A DNA stretch of 64,000 nt from Opitutaceae bacterium. Lineage in GTDB: Bacteria; Verrucomicrobiota; Verrucomicrobiia; Opitutales; Opitutaceae. Made by a program: the position numbers and the translations under genes. The stretch covers positions 1-64,000 of the forward strand of contig JADJTK010000028.1 of assembly GCA_016711225.1 (NCBI GenBank), given 5' to 3'. The stretch's first letter is position 1. Each line of letters opens with the position of its first letter. The notes beneath the pieces are model-generated. The model did not search any database and was not told where the DNA came from. It worked only from the letters and a program-made list of their open reading frames with translations. Positions 33,246-42,762 of the stretch are shown piece by piece.

Positions 33246-34178
33246 GTGATCCCTACCTCTTCAGAACAACCTCGTCCGCACGGGACTACCGTTTGCGGTC
33301 CGACAGGTGCCACCCACTCCGTTGTATCCGGCCTTCCGAATCGGTCCGATCCGGTCCGTTTCGGGAAGGATGAGCGGCAGTTCGTGATTCTGCGTGCCGC
33401 TCGGTTGGTGCGCAACGGGCAGTTGGACGCGCTCGAGCTGCACACGATTGGGGCCGAGCCCGACCCGGAAGTAACAGCGATTGTGCCGGCCCGGAACGAG
33501 GCGGAGACCATTGCCTTCGTGGTGGAGGAATGTCGCCGGTATGCAGGCGAAGTGATCGTGGTGGAAGGTGGGTCCACCGACGGCACAGCCGAAGTGGCCG
33601 AGGCTGCCGGAGCGCGAGTCGTACGCGACCAAGGAACCGGCAAGGGCGCGGCGTTGCGCTTGGCGGTGGGCCATGTGCGAACCCCGATCTGCGTTTTTAT
33701 CGATGCGGATGGATCGCACGATCCGATCGATATTCCGATGCTGGTGGCTCCGATCAAAGCCGGTACGGCGGATCATGTGACCGGCTCACGGTTGCTCGGC
33801 GGTTCGGATGAGTTGCATGGCGGGGGCGACGAATTCCTCCGGCTGGCGGGGTCGGCTTTCATTACCTACATGGTCAATCGGAGATTTGGGGCGCGCCTGT
33901 CGGACTCCCAAAACGGGTTCCGAGCCATTCGCTCGGAGGTCTTCCGAAAGCTTGATTTGCGAGCGCGCCATACCACCATCGAGATGGAAATGATCATGGC
34001 CACCCTTGCTGCCGGCTTTCGTCTCGAGGAGGTCCCCACTCACGAGCGACCGCGCGCGGCGGGCTTCTCGAAAATCTCCCTCTCCAAGCCTGGTACTTGG
34101 TTCTCTTATGCATGGACCTTGCTGGCGGGGCTTTGCCGGCGCCGGGCTAAACCGGGAGCAGAGCGGGGCGATCGGTGA
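33246..34178 (+). CDS. GT2 glycosyltransferase, polyprenyl-phosphate sugar synthase-like
   Basis: About 310 residues from GTG 33246; the N-terminal 75 residues before the fold are poorly constrained and the start may lie further in. The GT-A domain has TAIVPARNEAETIAFVVEE, EVIVVEGGSTDGTAEVAE, GTGKGAALRLAVG and FIDADGSHDP. GFSKISLSKPGTWFSYAW ends a soluble protein without the C-terminal helices seen in the 21288 enzyme. It probably uses a nucleotide sugar and a lipid or glycan acceptor. Its TGA overlaps the ATG of the carbamoyltransferase. Confidence 0.8.
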   Translation: MIPTSSEQPRPHGTTVCGPTGATHSVVSGLPNRSDPVRFGKDERQFVILRAARLVRNGQLDALELHTIGAEPDPEVTAIVPARNEAETIAFVVEECRRYAGEVIVVEGGSTDGTAEVAEAAGARVVRDQGTGKGAALRLAVGHVRTPICVFIDADGSHDPIDIPMLVAPIKAGTADHVTGSRLLGGSDELHGGGDEFLRLAGSAFITYMVNRRFGARLSDSQNGFRAIRSEVFRKLDLRARHTTIEMEMIMATLAAGFRLEEVPTHERPRAAGFSKISLSKPGTWFSYAWTLLAGLCRRRAKPGAERGDR

Positions 34179-35926
34179 TGGACTCCTCCTTCGATGCAGT
34201 GATCGGCGTGTGGGACGGACACGACGCGGGAGCGGCGTTGGTGATCGATGGCCGGGTGGTGCTCGCTTTGAACGAGGAACGCTTGACCGGGCGCAAGCTC
34301 GATGTAGGCCTGCCGGTCCGGTGCCTGGAAATCCTCCGCCAGGAAGCGCAAGGCAGGCGGATCGCCTGGGCGCCGACGACCTCGGATCCGGCCAAGATGC
34401 TGACCCGGGTCGTTCCGTCGCTGAAGAATAACTACTACCGGCTGCGGCGTCGGTTGCCGCCGCCCGGGTCGTTTTCGGGGATCAAGCAGAAGGCCAAATA
34501 TTCACTCACCCAGCTGCCCACCACCTCGTTTTTCCGGGGGTGGACGCGGCGGTGGTTCGCCCGCGTCTTGCACGCCCCTTTGGCATCCGTGTTCGTGGTC
34601 GACCACCATGAAGCCCATGCGGGGTCAGCTGCTTATTGGCCGACGTGGTCGGGGGACGCCTTGATCGTCACGCTCGACGGGATTGGCGACGGTGAATCCG
34701 GGTCGGTGTGGCAGTGGTCGGACGCCTCGGGTCAAATGGACAAGCGCCTGTCCATTCCCGGATCGGCCTCGTTTGGACTATTCTTCGAGCACATCACGAA
34801 TGGTTTGCAGATGCGGCCGCTCGAGGACGAAGGCAAGGTGATGGCGCTGGCCACCTATGCCGCGGAGATTCCGGCGCAGGCCAACCCGTTCCTTCCGTGG
34901 TTCTCGATCCAGCGGGAGGTCAACGGACTTCCAACTTTTTTCTGTTCCATCGCTCCGACGCGAATGGCGGATGAGGTGGCAAAAGTGATCTGGAGCACTC
35001 CGCGCGAGCAGGTTTGCCGGATGGCGCAGCAGACGCTCGAGCATTTTGTCCCTCAGTTTTTCGTCGAATTGGCCAATGCGACTGGTATCCGCAGCTTCGG
35101 GTATTCGGGTGGGGTGGCGTCGAATATCAAGGTGAACCGCTTGATCCGGAGCTGCCCGGAAGTCGAGCGGCTGTCGGTCTGTCCCGCCATGGGCGACGGA
35201 GGCTTGGCGCTTGGGGCGGCGCAGGTGCTCTGGCATCGACTGACCGGCCAGCGCCCGCTGGCGTTTTCTGATTTCCGCCTTGGCCGCGATCACGGCGATC
35301 TGGGCGTCGCGGCGGAGAAGGTGGCTGCGCAATCTAGGGCCGCATTGCAGCGGCCGGCGGATATCGCGGTGGCGGTGGCCGAGCGGGTGGCCGCAGGGGA
35401 GATCGTCATGTGGGCGCAGGGACGGATGGAGCTGGGGGCGCGAGCACTCGGCGGGCGCAGCATTGTCGCTCGGGCCGATAGCGTGACGGCCCGCGACGAC
35501 TTGAATCTCCGACTTAAGCGCCGAGTCTGGTTCCAACCATTCTGTCCGACCCTGTTGCTGTCAGAGGCGCCGGACCTGCTGGCCGATTTCCGCGGCGATC
35601 GCGACGTGAACCTGCATATGACGATGGGGTTCCTTACGACGCCCCGAGGGCGCCTCGCCCTTGCCGGGGCGATCGGCCCCGATGGCTCGTGCCGGCCTCA
35701 AATGGTGCCGGAGAACCCGGATGATCCGTGGTTCCGCTTGCTGGCAGCGGTGAAGGCGCGTACAGGCACCGGTGCGGTGATCAATACCAGCCTAAATATG
35801 CACGGGAAACCCATGTCGGACGATGCTTCCGGTGTGATCGAGGCGTGGCTGGAAAGTGGCGTACAGCATCTCGCTCTCGGTTCGGTGCTTCTTTCCAAGC
35901 AACCGGTTTCTGCAAATGTCAAATAG
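34178..35926 (+). CDS. NodU/CmcH-family O-carbamoyltransferase
   Basis: 582 residues from ATG 34178, with the preceding stop at 34176-34178. The N-terminal ASKHA-like domain shows GVWDGHDAGAALVIDG, NEERLTGRK, DHHEAHAGSAAYWP and LDGIGDGESGS. The C-terminal domain shows WAQGRMELGARALGGRSIVA and AVINTSLNMHGKPM. The family transfers carbamoyl from carbamoyl phosphate, via carbamoyl-AMP, to hydroxyls of sugars or antibiotics. Here it likely carbamoylates a sugar of the surface glycan. It overlaps the next gene's start by 11 bp. Confidence 0.9.
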   Translation: MDSSFDAVIGVWDGHDAGAALVIDGRVVLALNEERLTGRKLDVGLPVRCLEILRQEAQGRRIAWAPTTSDPAKMLTRVVPSLKNNYYRLRRRLPPPGSFSGIKQKAKYSLTQLPTTSFFRGWTRRWFARVLHAPLASVFVVDHHEAHAGSAAYWPTWSGDALIVTLDGIGDGESGSVWQWSDASGQMDKRLSIPGSASFGLFFEHITNGLQMRPLEDEGKVMALATYAAEIPAQANPFLPWFSIQREVNGLPTFFCSIAPTRMADEVAKVIWSTPREQVCRMAQQTLEHFVPQFFVELANATGIRSFGYSGGVASNIKVNRLIRSCPEVERLSVCPAMGDGGLALGAAQVLWHRLTGQRPLAFSDFRLGRDHGDLGVAAEKVAAQSRAALQRPADIAVAVAERVAAGEIVMWAQGRMELGARALGGRSIVARADSVTARDDLNLRLKRRVWFQPFCPTLLLSEAPDLLADFRGDRDVNLHMTMGFLTTPRGRLALAGAIGPDGSCRPQMVPENPDDPWFRLLAAVKARTGTGAVINTSLNMHGKPMSDDASGVIEAWLESGVQHLALGSVLLSKQPVSANVK

Positions 35927-37829
35927 TGATTCCCCTGTTCCGACACCGATACCCTCGGCAGAGGTGCCCCTGCCCCGTTGGCTCCGGCCGGTCTGGTATT
36001 GCCTCACCTTGGGGGCGTTTTCCGGGGCCGTCTTCTGGGCTCAGCGGATGGTGTCGGAGTATTCGGCGGATGAGCAGCGGGCCCTGGTCCCGCTGACCAC
36101 GGTGTGGGGCATGCACGCCTGTCTGATAGTGGGAATCGCCGGCTTCGCGGGGCTGGCGGCCGGGTTGGGCCGTTGGTTGGGGCGGAGACACTTGCTTTTT
36201 GGTCTTACCTTGGCGGTCGTCGGTTATTTTGCCTGCGGTTTGGCTCCGCGCACGAACCGCATCTTCTACGATGAGCATATCTATATGCAGATCGGGCAGA
36301 CGCTGGCCCATACGGGACGGGCTGAATACGCGAATTATGCCCGGGTGGAATACGGCGATTTCCAGATGTACGAGGCTTGGGTGAACAAACAACCCAACGG
36401 GCATCCCTATTTGCTCTCCTGGGTCTACCGGATCTTTGGTGTGTCCGAGGAGGTCTCCCACCAGACGGTGCGCGTGGTGGTCGGGTTGACGACCGCTTTG
36501 CTCTATTTCGCGATGGTCCTGCTGCCCTTGAATCTGCCGACGGCGACACCAGTAGCGGTGGCGATGGCTTTCCTTTTCACTCCCTTGGTCCTGTGGTGGG
36601 GGCATACCGTCAGCGTGGAACCGACCGCCGCCGCCACCACGGTGGTCGGATTCTTCGCGGCCTGCCTGCATGCGCGCTGGCGCCATCCGCAGACCGGCGA
36701 GGGCTCGCCCTATAGTGGGGCGGTACTCGCGGCGACGGCGGCGTTTGCCGCCTATTTCCGGCCGGAGTCGCTGATGGTTTTCCCAGTGGCAGCACTGGTG
36801 TTGATGGCGGCAGACCGACGTTTTTTGGAGGATCGGGTGACGTGGGCGGCGCTGGCGCTGGCGCTGGCGCTGGTGACGCCGAATCTGCTGCACCTCTGGT
36901 CTGTACGCACTGAAGATTGGGGGGCGAGGGATGGAAATCGTTTCGGAATGGCATTCTTGGGGGAAAACTTCCGCAGCAATACCGGATACTTTCTGCGAGG
37001 GGAGTGGTTCCCGTTGGCCGGCACCGTCCTGGCGTTGGTTGGTATCGGCTGGCTGGCTGTGCGGAACCGGCTCCTGGGACTCGCGGTCGGCACTTGGTTC
37101 ATTCTTTCGTGGGGGATCTTCGTTTTGTTTTATGCGGGTGGCTACCATTACGGAGCAAGTTCCCGTTATGCTGTGGTCTCGGCGGCCCCGGTCGCGCTGC
37201 TCATGGGCCTGGGCGCCGCCGTGTTGGTGCCGTGGGCGCGCGGAATCCCCGCGGCGGGTGGGATGCTCGGCATGGTTGTCCTGATGAATTGGGGGAGCAC
37301 GCTGCACTACGTGCCGACGCTGTCGCGTGAGTCGGCCGAGGCGCGGGCCGACATCGATTGGATTCGGGAAACCGCAGTGCTGCTGCCGACGGGTTCACTC
37401 GTCATCTCGCCCGATCCCTGCGTCTGGAGCATCTTGGGGCGGAACGCGTCCCAGTTTGGTGCCGTCGAGACGATGGTGCGCACGCAGATGCAGGAGTTGG
37501 TGAATCAGTATCCGGGCGGCATTTATCTGCATTGGGACTATTGGGTGAATGCCGAGCCGCGGATAGCCGATTCCTGGAGGCAGATCATCGTCGATACCCG
37601 GGCGAGCGTTTTCCGCCGTGGCACGAGCGAGCAGTACAAGTTCGCGCTTTTCCGCCTCGATACCGCCTTGGCCCTCCAGACGATGGGAGGCGGAGCGGAG
37701 CCCAATCGCCGCAGACCCGACATGGATGAGGTGGTCGCGGAGGCCCTGGCTGGGTCGACGGGGCCCGCCCGGCCGCGCGCGGACAGCTCCGCGGAACGGC
37801 CCGACGCGCCTTTGGAGTCGGCCCCATGA
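35916..37829 (+). CDS. Polytopic membrane glycosyltransferase, GT39/PMT-like
   Basis: 637 residues from ATG 35916 with about ten membrane helices. The first periplasmic loop contains NRIFYDEHIYMQIGQTLAHT (an acidic DE motif) and NKQPNGHPYLLSWVYRIFG, the pattern of lipid-linked-sugar transferases such as PMT and ArnT. The C-terminal part after 470 is soluble (LPTGSLVISPDPCVWSILGR) and ends in a Pro/Ala/Arg-rich tail. The donor would be a polyprenyl-phosphate sugar made by GT2 enzymes nearby. The acceptor is unknown. It is co-translated with the radical SAM gene (ATGA overlap). Confidence 0.78.
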   Translation: MSNSDSPVPTPIPSAEVPLPRWLRPVWYCLTLGAFSGAVFWAQRMVSEYSADEQRALVPLTTVWGMHACLIVGIAGFAGLAAGLGRWLGRRHLLFGLTLAVVGYFACGLAPRTNRIFYDEHIYMQIGQTLAHTGRAEYANYARVEYGDFQMYEAWVNKQPNGHPYLLSWVYRIFGVSEEVSHQTVRVVVGLTTALLYFAMVLLPLNLPTATPVAVAMAFLFTPLVLWWGHTVSVEPTAAATTVVGFFAACLHARWRHPQTGEGSPYSGAVLAATAAFAAYFRPESLMVFPVAALVLMAADRRFLEDRVTWAALALALALVTPNLLHLWSVRTEDWGARDGNRFGMAFLGENFRSNTGYFLRGEWFPLAGTVLALVGIGWLAVRNRLLGLAVGTWFILSWGIFVLFYAGGYHYGASSRYAVVSAAPVALLMGLGAAVLVPWARGIPAAGGMLGMVVLMNWGSTLHYVPTLSRESAEARADIDWIRETAVLLPTGSLVISPDPCVWSILGRNASQFGAVETMVRTQMQELVNQYPGGIYLHWDYWVNAEPRIADSWRQIIVDTRASVFRRGTSEQYKFALFRLDTALALQTMGGGAEPNRRRPDMDEVVAEALAGSTGPARPRADSSAERPDAPLESAP

Positions 37830-38968
37830 GCAGCGTGTATTCGTGGGCGCGGTTTGCGGGGCGGACCTTGGCCGCAGCGGCGGGGCGCGAGGGAGCGCCG
37901 AGCAAACTGGTCTTCGTCGTGACGAAGCGGTGTTACTCGCGCTGCGTCTATTGCGATATCTGGAAGGCCAAGGACATTCCGGGTGCGTTGGACGCCGAAC
38001 TGACACTCCCCGAGATTCGGGCTATCGCCCAGGCCAACTCCTTCCTCCAGTGGGTCGATTTCACCGGTGGCGAACCGACGGATCGTCCTGATTTCGTGGA
38101 AGTGGTGCAAAGCTTCGCGGAAGCCTGCCCAGACCTGCTGCTCGTGCATTTCCCGACCAATGGGATTGCCACCGCGCGGATCCGCGAAGTGGTGGCGCAA
38201 CTGCAGCGCACGGTGAAGGCCAGGTTGGTCGTGACCGTGTCGATCGACGGGCCGCCGGAGCTCAACGACCGGTTGCGCGGCATCCGCAATGATTTCGCCC
38301 ATGCGATCGAAAGCTTCGCCGCGGTGCGAGCATTGCTTGGTCCGGCCAATGCTTTCGTGGGGATGACGTTGCACGCGCACAAGGCCTCTTGCGGCAGCAC
38401 GACCATGGAGTTGGTGGCTGCCACCTTTGCCGCGATCAACGCGGCGCTGGCCCAGCGCGGCGAGGCGCCCATGGGGTGGGGGGCCTTCCATCTCAACATC
38501 CCGCATCTGTCGCAGCATTATTACGCCAATCAGGCCAATGCGGGCAGGGAGGGCTTCGGAGGGCCGGTGCACCGGGCCGAGGTGGCGGCGGCGTTGGAGT
38601 TCGCGGCAACCCAAGCCCGAACGGGCTCGGAGTGGATCGCCCGGACCGTCGAGCGAATCTATCGGGTCGAGGCCCAGCGCTATTTGGCCACGGGCCGAAC
38701 GGCCATCGTCTGTTCCGCTCTGCTGTCGACGGCCTATCTCTCCGAGAAGGGGGAGGTGTATCCGTGCACCATCTGGGACAAACCTTTGGGCAATGTCCGC
38801 CAAACGGGCTATGCGCTGTTGCCGCTCGTGGAACAAGCGCGCCAGAACGGGGTTCGCCGAGCGATCGCCACCCGAAAATGCCCGAATTGTTGGACGCCCT
38901 GCGAAGCGCACCCCGCGATCCTTGCTTCCCCGCTACGTTCGGCCCTAGCTTTGTCCGGACTTCGTTAG
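37826..38968 (+). CDS. Radical SAM protein with C-terminal cysteine-rich (SPASM-like) region
   Basis: 380 residues. The cluster motif is Cys36-x3-Cys40-x2-Cys43 in KRCYSRCVYC, followed by VDFTGGEPTDRPDFVE (SAM-binding GGE) and VTVSIDGPPELND. The C-terminal region carries GEVYPCTIWDKPLGN and RKCPNCWTPCEAHP, enough cysteines for one or two auxiliary Fe-S clusters. Members modify peptides or carbohydrates. No precursor peptide is evident nearby, so sugar or lipid modification in the glycan pathway is more likely. It overlaps the upstream transferase by 4 bp and precedes the spermidine-synthase-like gene by 36 bp. Confidence 0.85.
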   Translation: MSSVYSWARFAGRTLAAAAGREGAPSKLVFVVTKRCYSRCVYCDIWKAKDIPGALDAELTLPEIRAIAQANSFLQWVDFTGGEPTDRPDFVEVVQSFAEACPDLLLVHFPTNGIATARIREVVAQLQRTVKARLVVTVSIDGPPELNDRLRGIRNDFAHAIESFAAVRALLGPANAFVGMTLHAHKASCGSTTMELVAATFAAINAALAQRGEAPMGWGAFHLNIPHLSQHYYANQANAGREGFGGPVHRAEVAAALEFAATQARTGSEWIARTVERIYRVEAQRYLATGRTAIVCSALLSTAYLSEKGEVYPCTIWDKPLGNVRQTGYALLPLVEQARQNGVRRAIATRKCPNCWTPCEAHPAILASPLRSALALSGLR

Positions 38969-39004
38969 GCCTTAATCCTAAGATACTGATCGATCGTCGC
39001 TCCT

Positions 39005-41124
39005 ATGCAGATCCCCCAACTCTCACTGCCCCTAGGGGTGCGGAATCGCCTGATGCTGACGGTGGCCGTGCTCGCCGTCGCACTTGCCTCGTTCCTTTCG
39101 TTTTCCGTCCAGCCCATGGTGGGCAAGCTGCTGCTCCCCGCCCAAGGCGGGGCGGCTTACGTCTGGCTGGGCACCATGGTTTTTTTTCAGGTGGCCTTGT
39201 TGTTGGGGTACGGATTGGCCGCATGGCTGCTGACTCGGCCGGCGATCGTACAGGTGGCGGTGATGGCGGGCTTGTGTCTGGTGGCGATGGCGAGCACACG
39301 GCTGCAGTCCATTCAGGGAGGCCAACTCGGAGGCATTGGCGGGGTCGTGCTTACCCTCGGCGTGGCGGTCTTGCCCGCGATGGTGCTGCTTTTCAGCCTC
39401 AGCACCATGATGCACGGGTGGATGCGCGGCCGGGGGAGTCCGATCCCTACCACCTCTATTCGATTTCCAACGCCGGCGGGTTGGCTGCGGTGATCCTTTA
39501 TCCCCTCTCCGTCGAGCGTGCGGTGGGGCTGGAGGAACAGGTGTTTCTCTGGCAGGGCCTGTTTTGGGTTCTGGCGGGGTTGGTCGGGGTCGCCGGCTTC
39601 TTCGTGCTGGGGCGTCGCGGTGATCCCACCGAGGTGCCTGACGAAATCACCGAGTTGATTCCGTGGAGGCGCGTCCTGGCCTGGTTCGCCGTAAGTGCAC
39701 TTACCTGCGTGGGGATGTTGGGAGCCACCCACCATGTAGCGGCCGAGATCGGTTCTTCGCCGATGGCCTGGGTGGGGCCCTTCGGTGCGTATCTCCTGAG
39801 TTTCCTGGTGGTCTTTTCGGGCTGCTGGCAGCCGCGGTCCACCTTGCTTTGCTTGGGATGGTTGGCCCTCAGTCTCACCGGCTTTGTGCTCAGCAAGGGA
39901 GTGAGCAATGCGACCGTCAGTGGACCGGCGGTGTTCTGGCTATTGTCGCTGGTGGCCGCCGGTAGCTTTTATGGCAACGGACTCTTGTATGAGCTGCGCC
40001 CGACGCAACGGTTCGCGCGTTTCTATCTGGTGCTCGCGGCGGGAGGCGTCGCCGGTGGTTTGTTTGCGGCTTTCGGCGCACCGATTCTGTTTCTACGGCC
40101 CACGGAGTTCCTGCTCGTATCCTGCGTTTTCCTTATGATTGGTGCGCTGCGGCTGCTCGCCCGGCGGGATGCCGTGACCGTCGCCGTGACCGTGCTCATT
40201 GTGTGTGGGCCGGTGCTCGGCCAGGCGTGGAGGCAGGGGCATGAAGAGGCCGAGGGGGCGACCCGCCTCCGGCGTTTCCGCAACATCTACGGCTGCGCCA
40301 CCTTGCGGTCCGAAGAGGCGGGCTTGGTGCTCTCGAGCGAGACCACGACGCACGGAACCCAGATCGTGACCAACCCCGAGGCGCGGCGGAGGCCCACTCT
40401 CTATTATACGGAGAGCTCGGCGGTGGGCCGCGTGATCGAGGAGACCCAGAAACTGCGCCCGACCATGCGTATCGGTGCGGTCGGTTTGGGGGCGGGGACG
40501 CTCGCCGCCTATGCCCGTTCCGGCGACGTCATCGATTTTTGGGATATCGACCCCAAGGCCATACGGGTTGCTCGGGAGTTTTTCACCTTTGTTGGAGATT
40601 GTTTGGGACAGCTCCAGATCGAACAGGCCGACGGCCGGCGGGGCTTGGCGGCGGCGCAAGCCGACTACGACCTGATCGTGATCGATGCGTTCTGTGGTGA
40701 CGCCATTCCCGCCCATCTGCTCACTCGTGAGGCTCTGGAGATCTACATGCGGCGGTTGGAGAAGCGGCAGGGTTTTTTGCTGATCCATGCGTCGAATCGT
40801 TACAGCACAATCTTCCCCGTGGTGGCGGCCACCGCGCGTGGGCTCGACTTGGCGGCGGTGAATGTCGTGTCGACCGTCGGCGCGACGACCGACACCCGCG
40901 ACTGGGATTCCGTGGGCATCCCGGTGCAGTACATCGTCGTATGCCGGGGATCGCAGGTGGAGACACTCAAGGGCTGGCTGCCGGGCGAGGAGGATGAAGG
41001 TCGCGTCAAACGGGAGGTGGCCCCCTATTACCCGCGCCCTGATGAGGTGGCGGCGGAGTGGACGGACGACCGGCATGCGGCGCTTGAGGCGCTCGATGTC
41101 GGCCGCTATCTCCGGGGCGAGTGA
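39005..41124 (+). pseudogene. Membrane-fused spermidine synthase-like protein, frameshifted in a G-run
   Basis: The N-terminal part (39005 to about 39435) has four membrane helices after MQIPQLSLPLGVRNRLMLTV and reaches LLFSLSTMMHGWMRG. The rest continues in another frame from about 39436 with ESDPYHLYSISNAGGLAAV, more helices, and a methyltransferase-like domain (TLYYTESSAVGRVI, IGAVGLGAGTLAAYARSGD, FWDIDPKAIRVARE, DYDLIVIDAFCGDAIP). The whole equals the common polytopic spermidine-synthase-like family of about 700 residues. One extra G in the GGGGG at 39432-39436 restores the frame. The biochemical role of this membrane-fused family is not established. In its given form it cannot make full-length protein. 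Confidence 0.8.
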
Positions 41125-42072
41125 ACGGTACCTTCACTTGGTTTGGCTGGATCCCGGACCGGGGGCCGCTTCCCCCAGTGGTGGCCAGCGCAGCGAGCGT
41201 GGATGACGGGTTTGAACCACCCAAGTGAGGGAACGTGGTGGTCTCGTGAATTCCTCGGGTCTTTTGCGCTCTCCGTGTTCTCCTCTGACTCTGTGTCCTC
41301 TGTGGCGGTGCCGGTTCAGGGGGCGGGATTGGACCGCGGATAGCGCGGGGGCTTCAGTCCTTGACCTCTTTATGGCCCAAAAGTAGTCATAGAAACCATG
41401 CAGATTCTCAGTGCGACCGAGGCAAAGAGGACCTTCTCGCAGTTTAGCAAGAAAGTGGTGACGGCGAGGACGCCGATCGTGGTCAAGTTTCCGTTCGGAT
41501 CGGTAGTGTTTCATGCGAACGGAGGCAGGAGATCCGGCGAAAAGTGCGCGCGAGCCTGGGGCTCGGGTGATGCCCGGTGATCGAGACGGGCTGAACCGCT
41601 GTGCGTTCCTGCTACGGCGACGGAGCTTGAACCACAAAGGGCACGGAGGGGGAAGAGGCGCGGCCGAGGCGAGTGGCCACGCAGAGGCACAAAGAGCCCC
41701 GAAAACTGATTCGGCCGTTCGTGACTTCTCCTAAGCGTTGGCGGCTCCCTCCTCCCGGCACTTGCTGCTTCGGCTGCCCTTCCGTTCTGTGCGTTCCTTG
41801 CGGTTCACTCCTCCGCGCCGGTTTAGGGTTCCGTGTTCGGTTCTCAGCCTTTCCCCACCGCCAGGCCCCGATTTTGTCGGCGAAAGCCCTCAATCTCCCG
41901 ATCGGGGCTCAAGCGGGGACTGGGCTGGGCGATAAGGGGGCATCAAAGGAATCGAGGGACCGGCTTTTACACTTTTGTGAAGAGGCCATCCCTTGACCCG
42001 GAGAGCCGAGCGGATTGCCTTTGCACCGTTCGCAGTAGTTCAACCCCAACGTTCACTCCAATAGGATATCAT
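41125..42072. repeat. 948-bp intergenic region with CACAAAGG-type repeats
   Basis: Two segments belong to the family of rRNA-unrelated intergenic repeats built on ACCACAAAGGGCACGGAGG: one on the plus strand at about 41629-41700, one inverted at about 41262-41320 (CTCTGTGTCCTCTGTGG). A fragment at about 41790-41806 (GTGCGTTCCTTGCGGTT) is a further inverted piece. A decayed antitoxin lies at 41398-41580. The last 60 bp hold the leader of the pilin gene with an AGGA ribosome-binding site 8 bp before its start. Nothing else is supported. Confidence 0.55.
41398..41580 (+). pseudogene. Remnant of a Phd/YefM-type antitoxin
   Basis: The first 30 codons, MQILSATEAKRTFSQFSKKV, followed by TARTPIVVKFPFGSVVF, match the N-terminal DNA-binding start of Phd/YefM antitoxins (xATEAKxxFSxLL, then a beta-hairpin). 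After residue 38 the similarity ends and the frame runs into unrelated sequence. No toxin gene follows. Loss of the C-terminal toxin-binding part makes it a remnant. Confidence 0.5.
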
Positions 42073-42591
42073 ATGAATATTCGCTCCCAGAAGGGTTTCA
42101 CCCTCGTTGAAATCATGATCGTCGTTGTCATCATCGGCCTCTTGGCTGCGATGGCAATTCCCGCCTTCCAGAAGGTTCGCGCCGATTCCATGGCCAAAGC
42201 CATGGTCAACGACGCTCGCCAGATCGGCTCCGCCATGCAGCAAATCGCCACCGAGTATATCGGCATTCAGGATGGTGAATCGATGACCGTTAACATCAAT
42301 CCCCTGACTGGAGCCGTCACCAGTGTCGCTCTTGCGGCGACTGCCAACCATCCGGAGGTTCCGGTTAACGAGCTTCAACAGTACGTCAATCGCACGAGCA
42401 AGGGCTATACGATGGCCGGTGGAAATTTCATTTACACCTTCCAGATCAATACTCCCGGCGCTACCGCTTTCCAGCTCTCCAGCGCTCAAGTTCGGCCCGC
42501 AGATTGCATCAAGGGATCGGCAGTCAATACGCAAGCTTTGACTGCGGGTGCCCCGGTCTCGTTCTTGGGCGACGGTAAGTGTGCTCCTTGA
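42073..42591 (+). CDS. Type IV major pilin-like prepilin
   Basis: 172 residues with a short leader and a perfect prepilin site, RSQKG/FTLVEIMIVVVIIGLL, Gly8 at -1 and Glu at +5. The hydrophobic helix continues to AAMAIPAFQKVRADSMAKAM. The C-terminal domain has two Cys (PADCIKGS and GDGKCAP at the very end), which can form the D-region disulphide of type IVa pilins. It has an AGGA ribosome-binding site and its own terminator, consistent with a strongly expressed single gene. It stands apart from the pil assembly operon. Confidence 0.88.
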   Translation: MNIRSQKGFTLVEIMIVVVIIGLLAAMAIPAFQKVRADSMAKAMVNDARQIGSAMQQIATEYIGIQDGESMTVNINPLTGAVTSVALAATANHPEVPVNELQQYVNRTSKGYTMAGGNFIYTFQINTPGATAFQLSSAQVRPADCIKGSAVNTQALTAGAPVSFLGDGKCAP

Positions 42592-42628
42592 GCGGCCTCC
42601 GTATAGTTTAATAGCTTAAGATAGTTTC

Positions 42629-42662
42629 GGCCGCATGCCTAGCGCGTGCGGCCTCTTTGTTT
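42629..42662 (+). terminator. Terminator of the pilin gene
   Basis: GGCCGCA and TGCGGCC pair (with extra pairing inside) and are followed by TCTTTGTTTT, about 40 bp after the stop. Confidence 0.75.
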
Positions 42663-42762
42663 TGGGTGCTCGGCAGGGCGCACTTGCCCGACATGAACTT
42701 GGCACGTCGAAGTAGACTATAGCATTGCCAATGTTGTCGGGGTGCGACACCGAATCTTCGCC

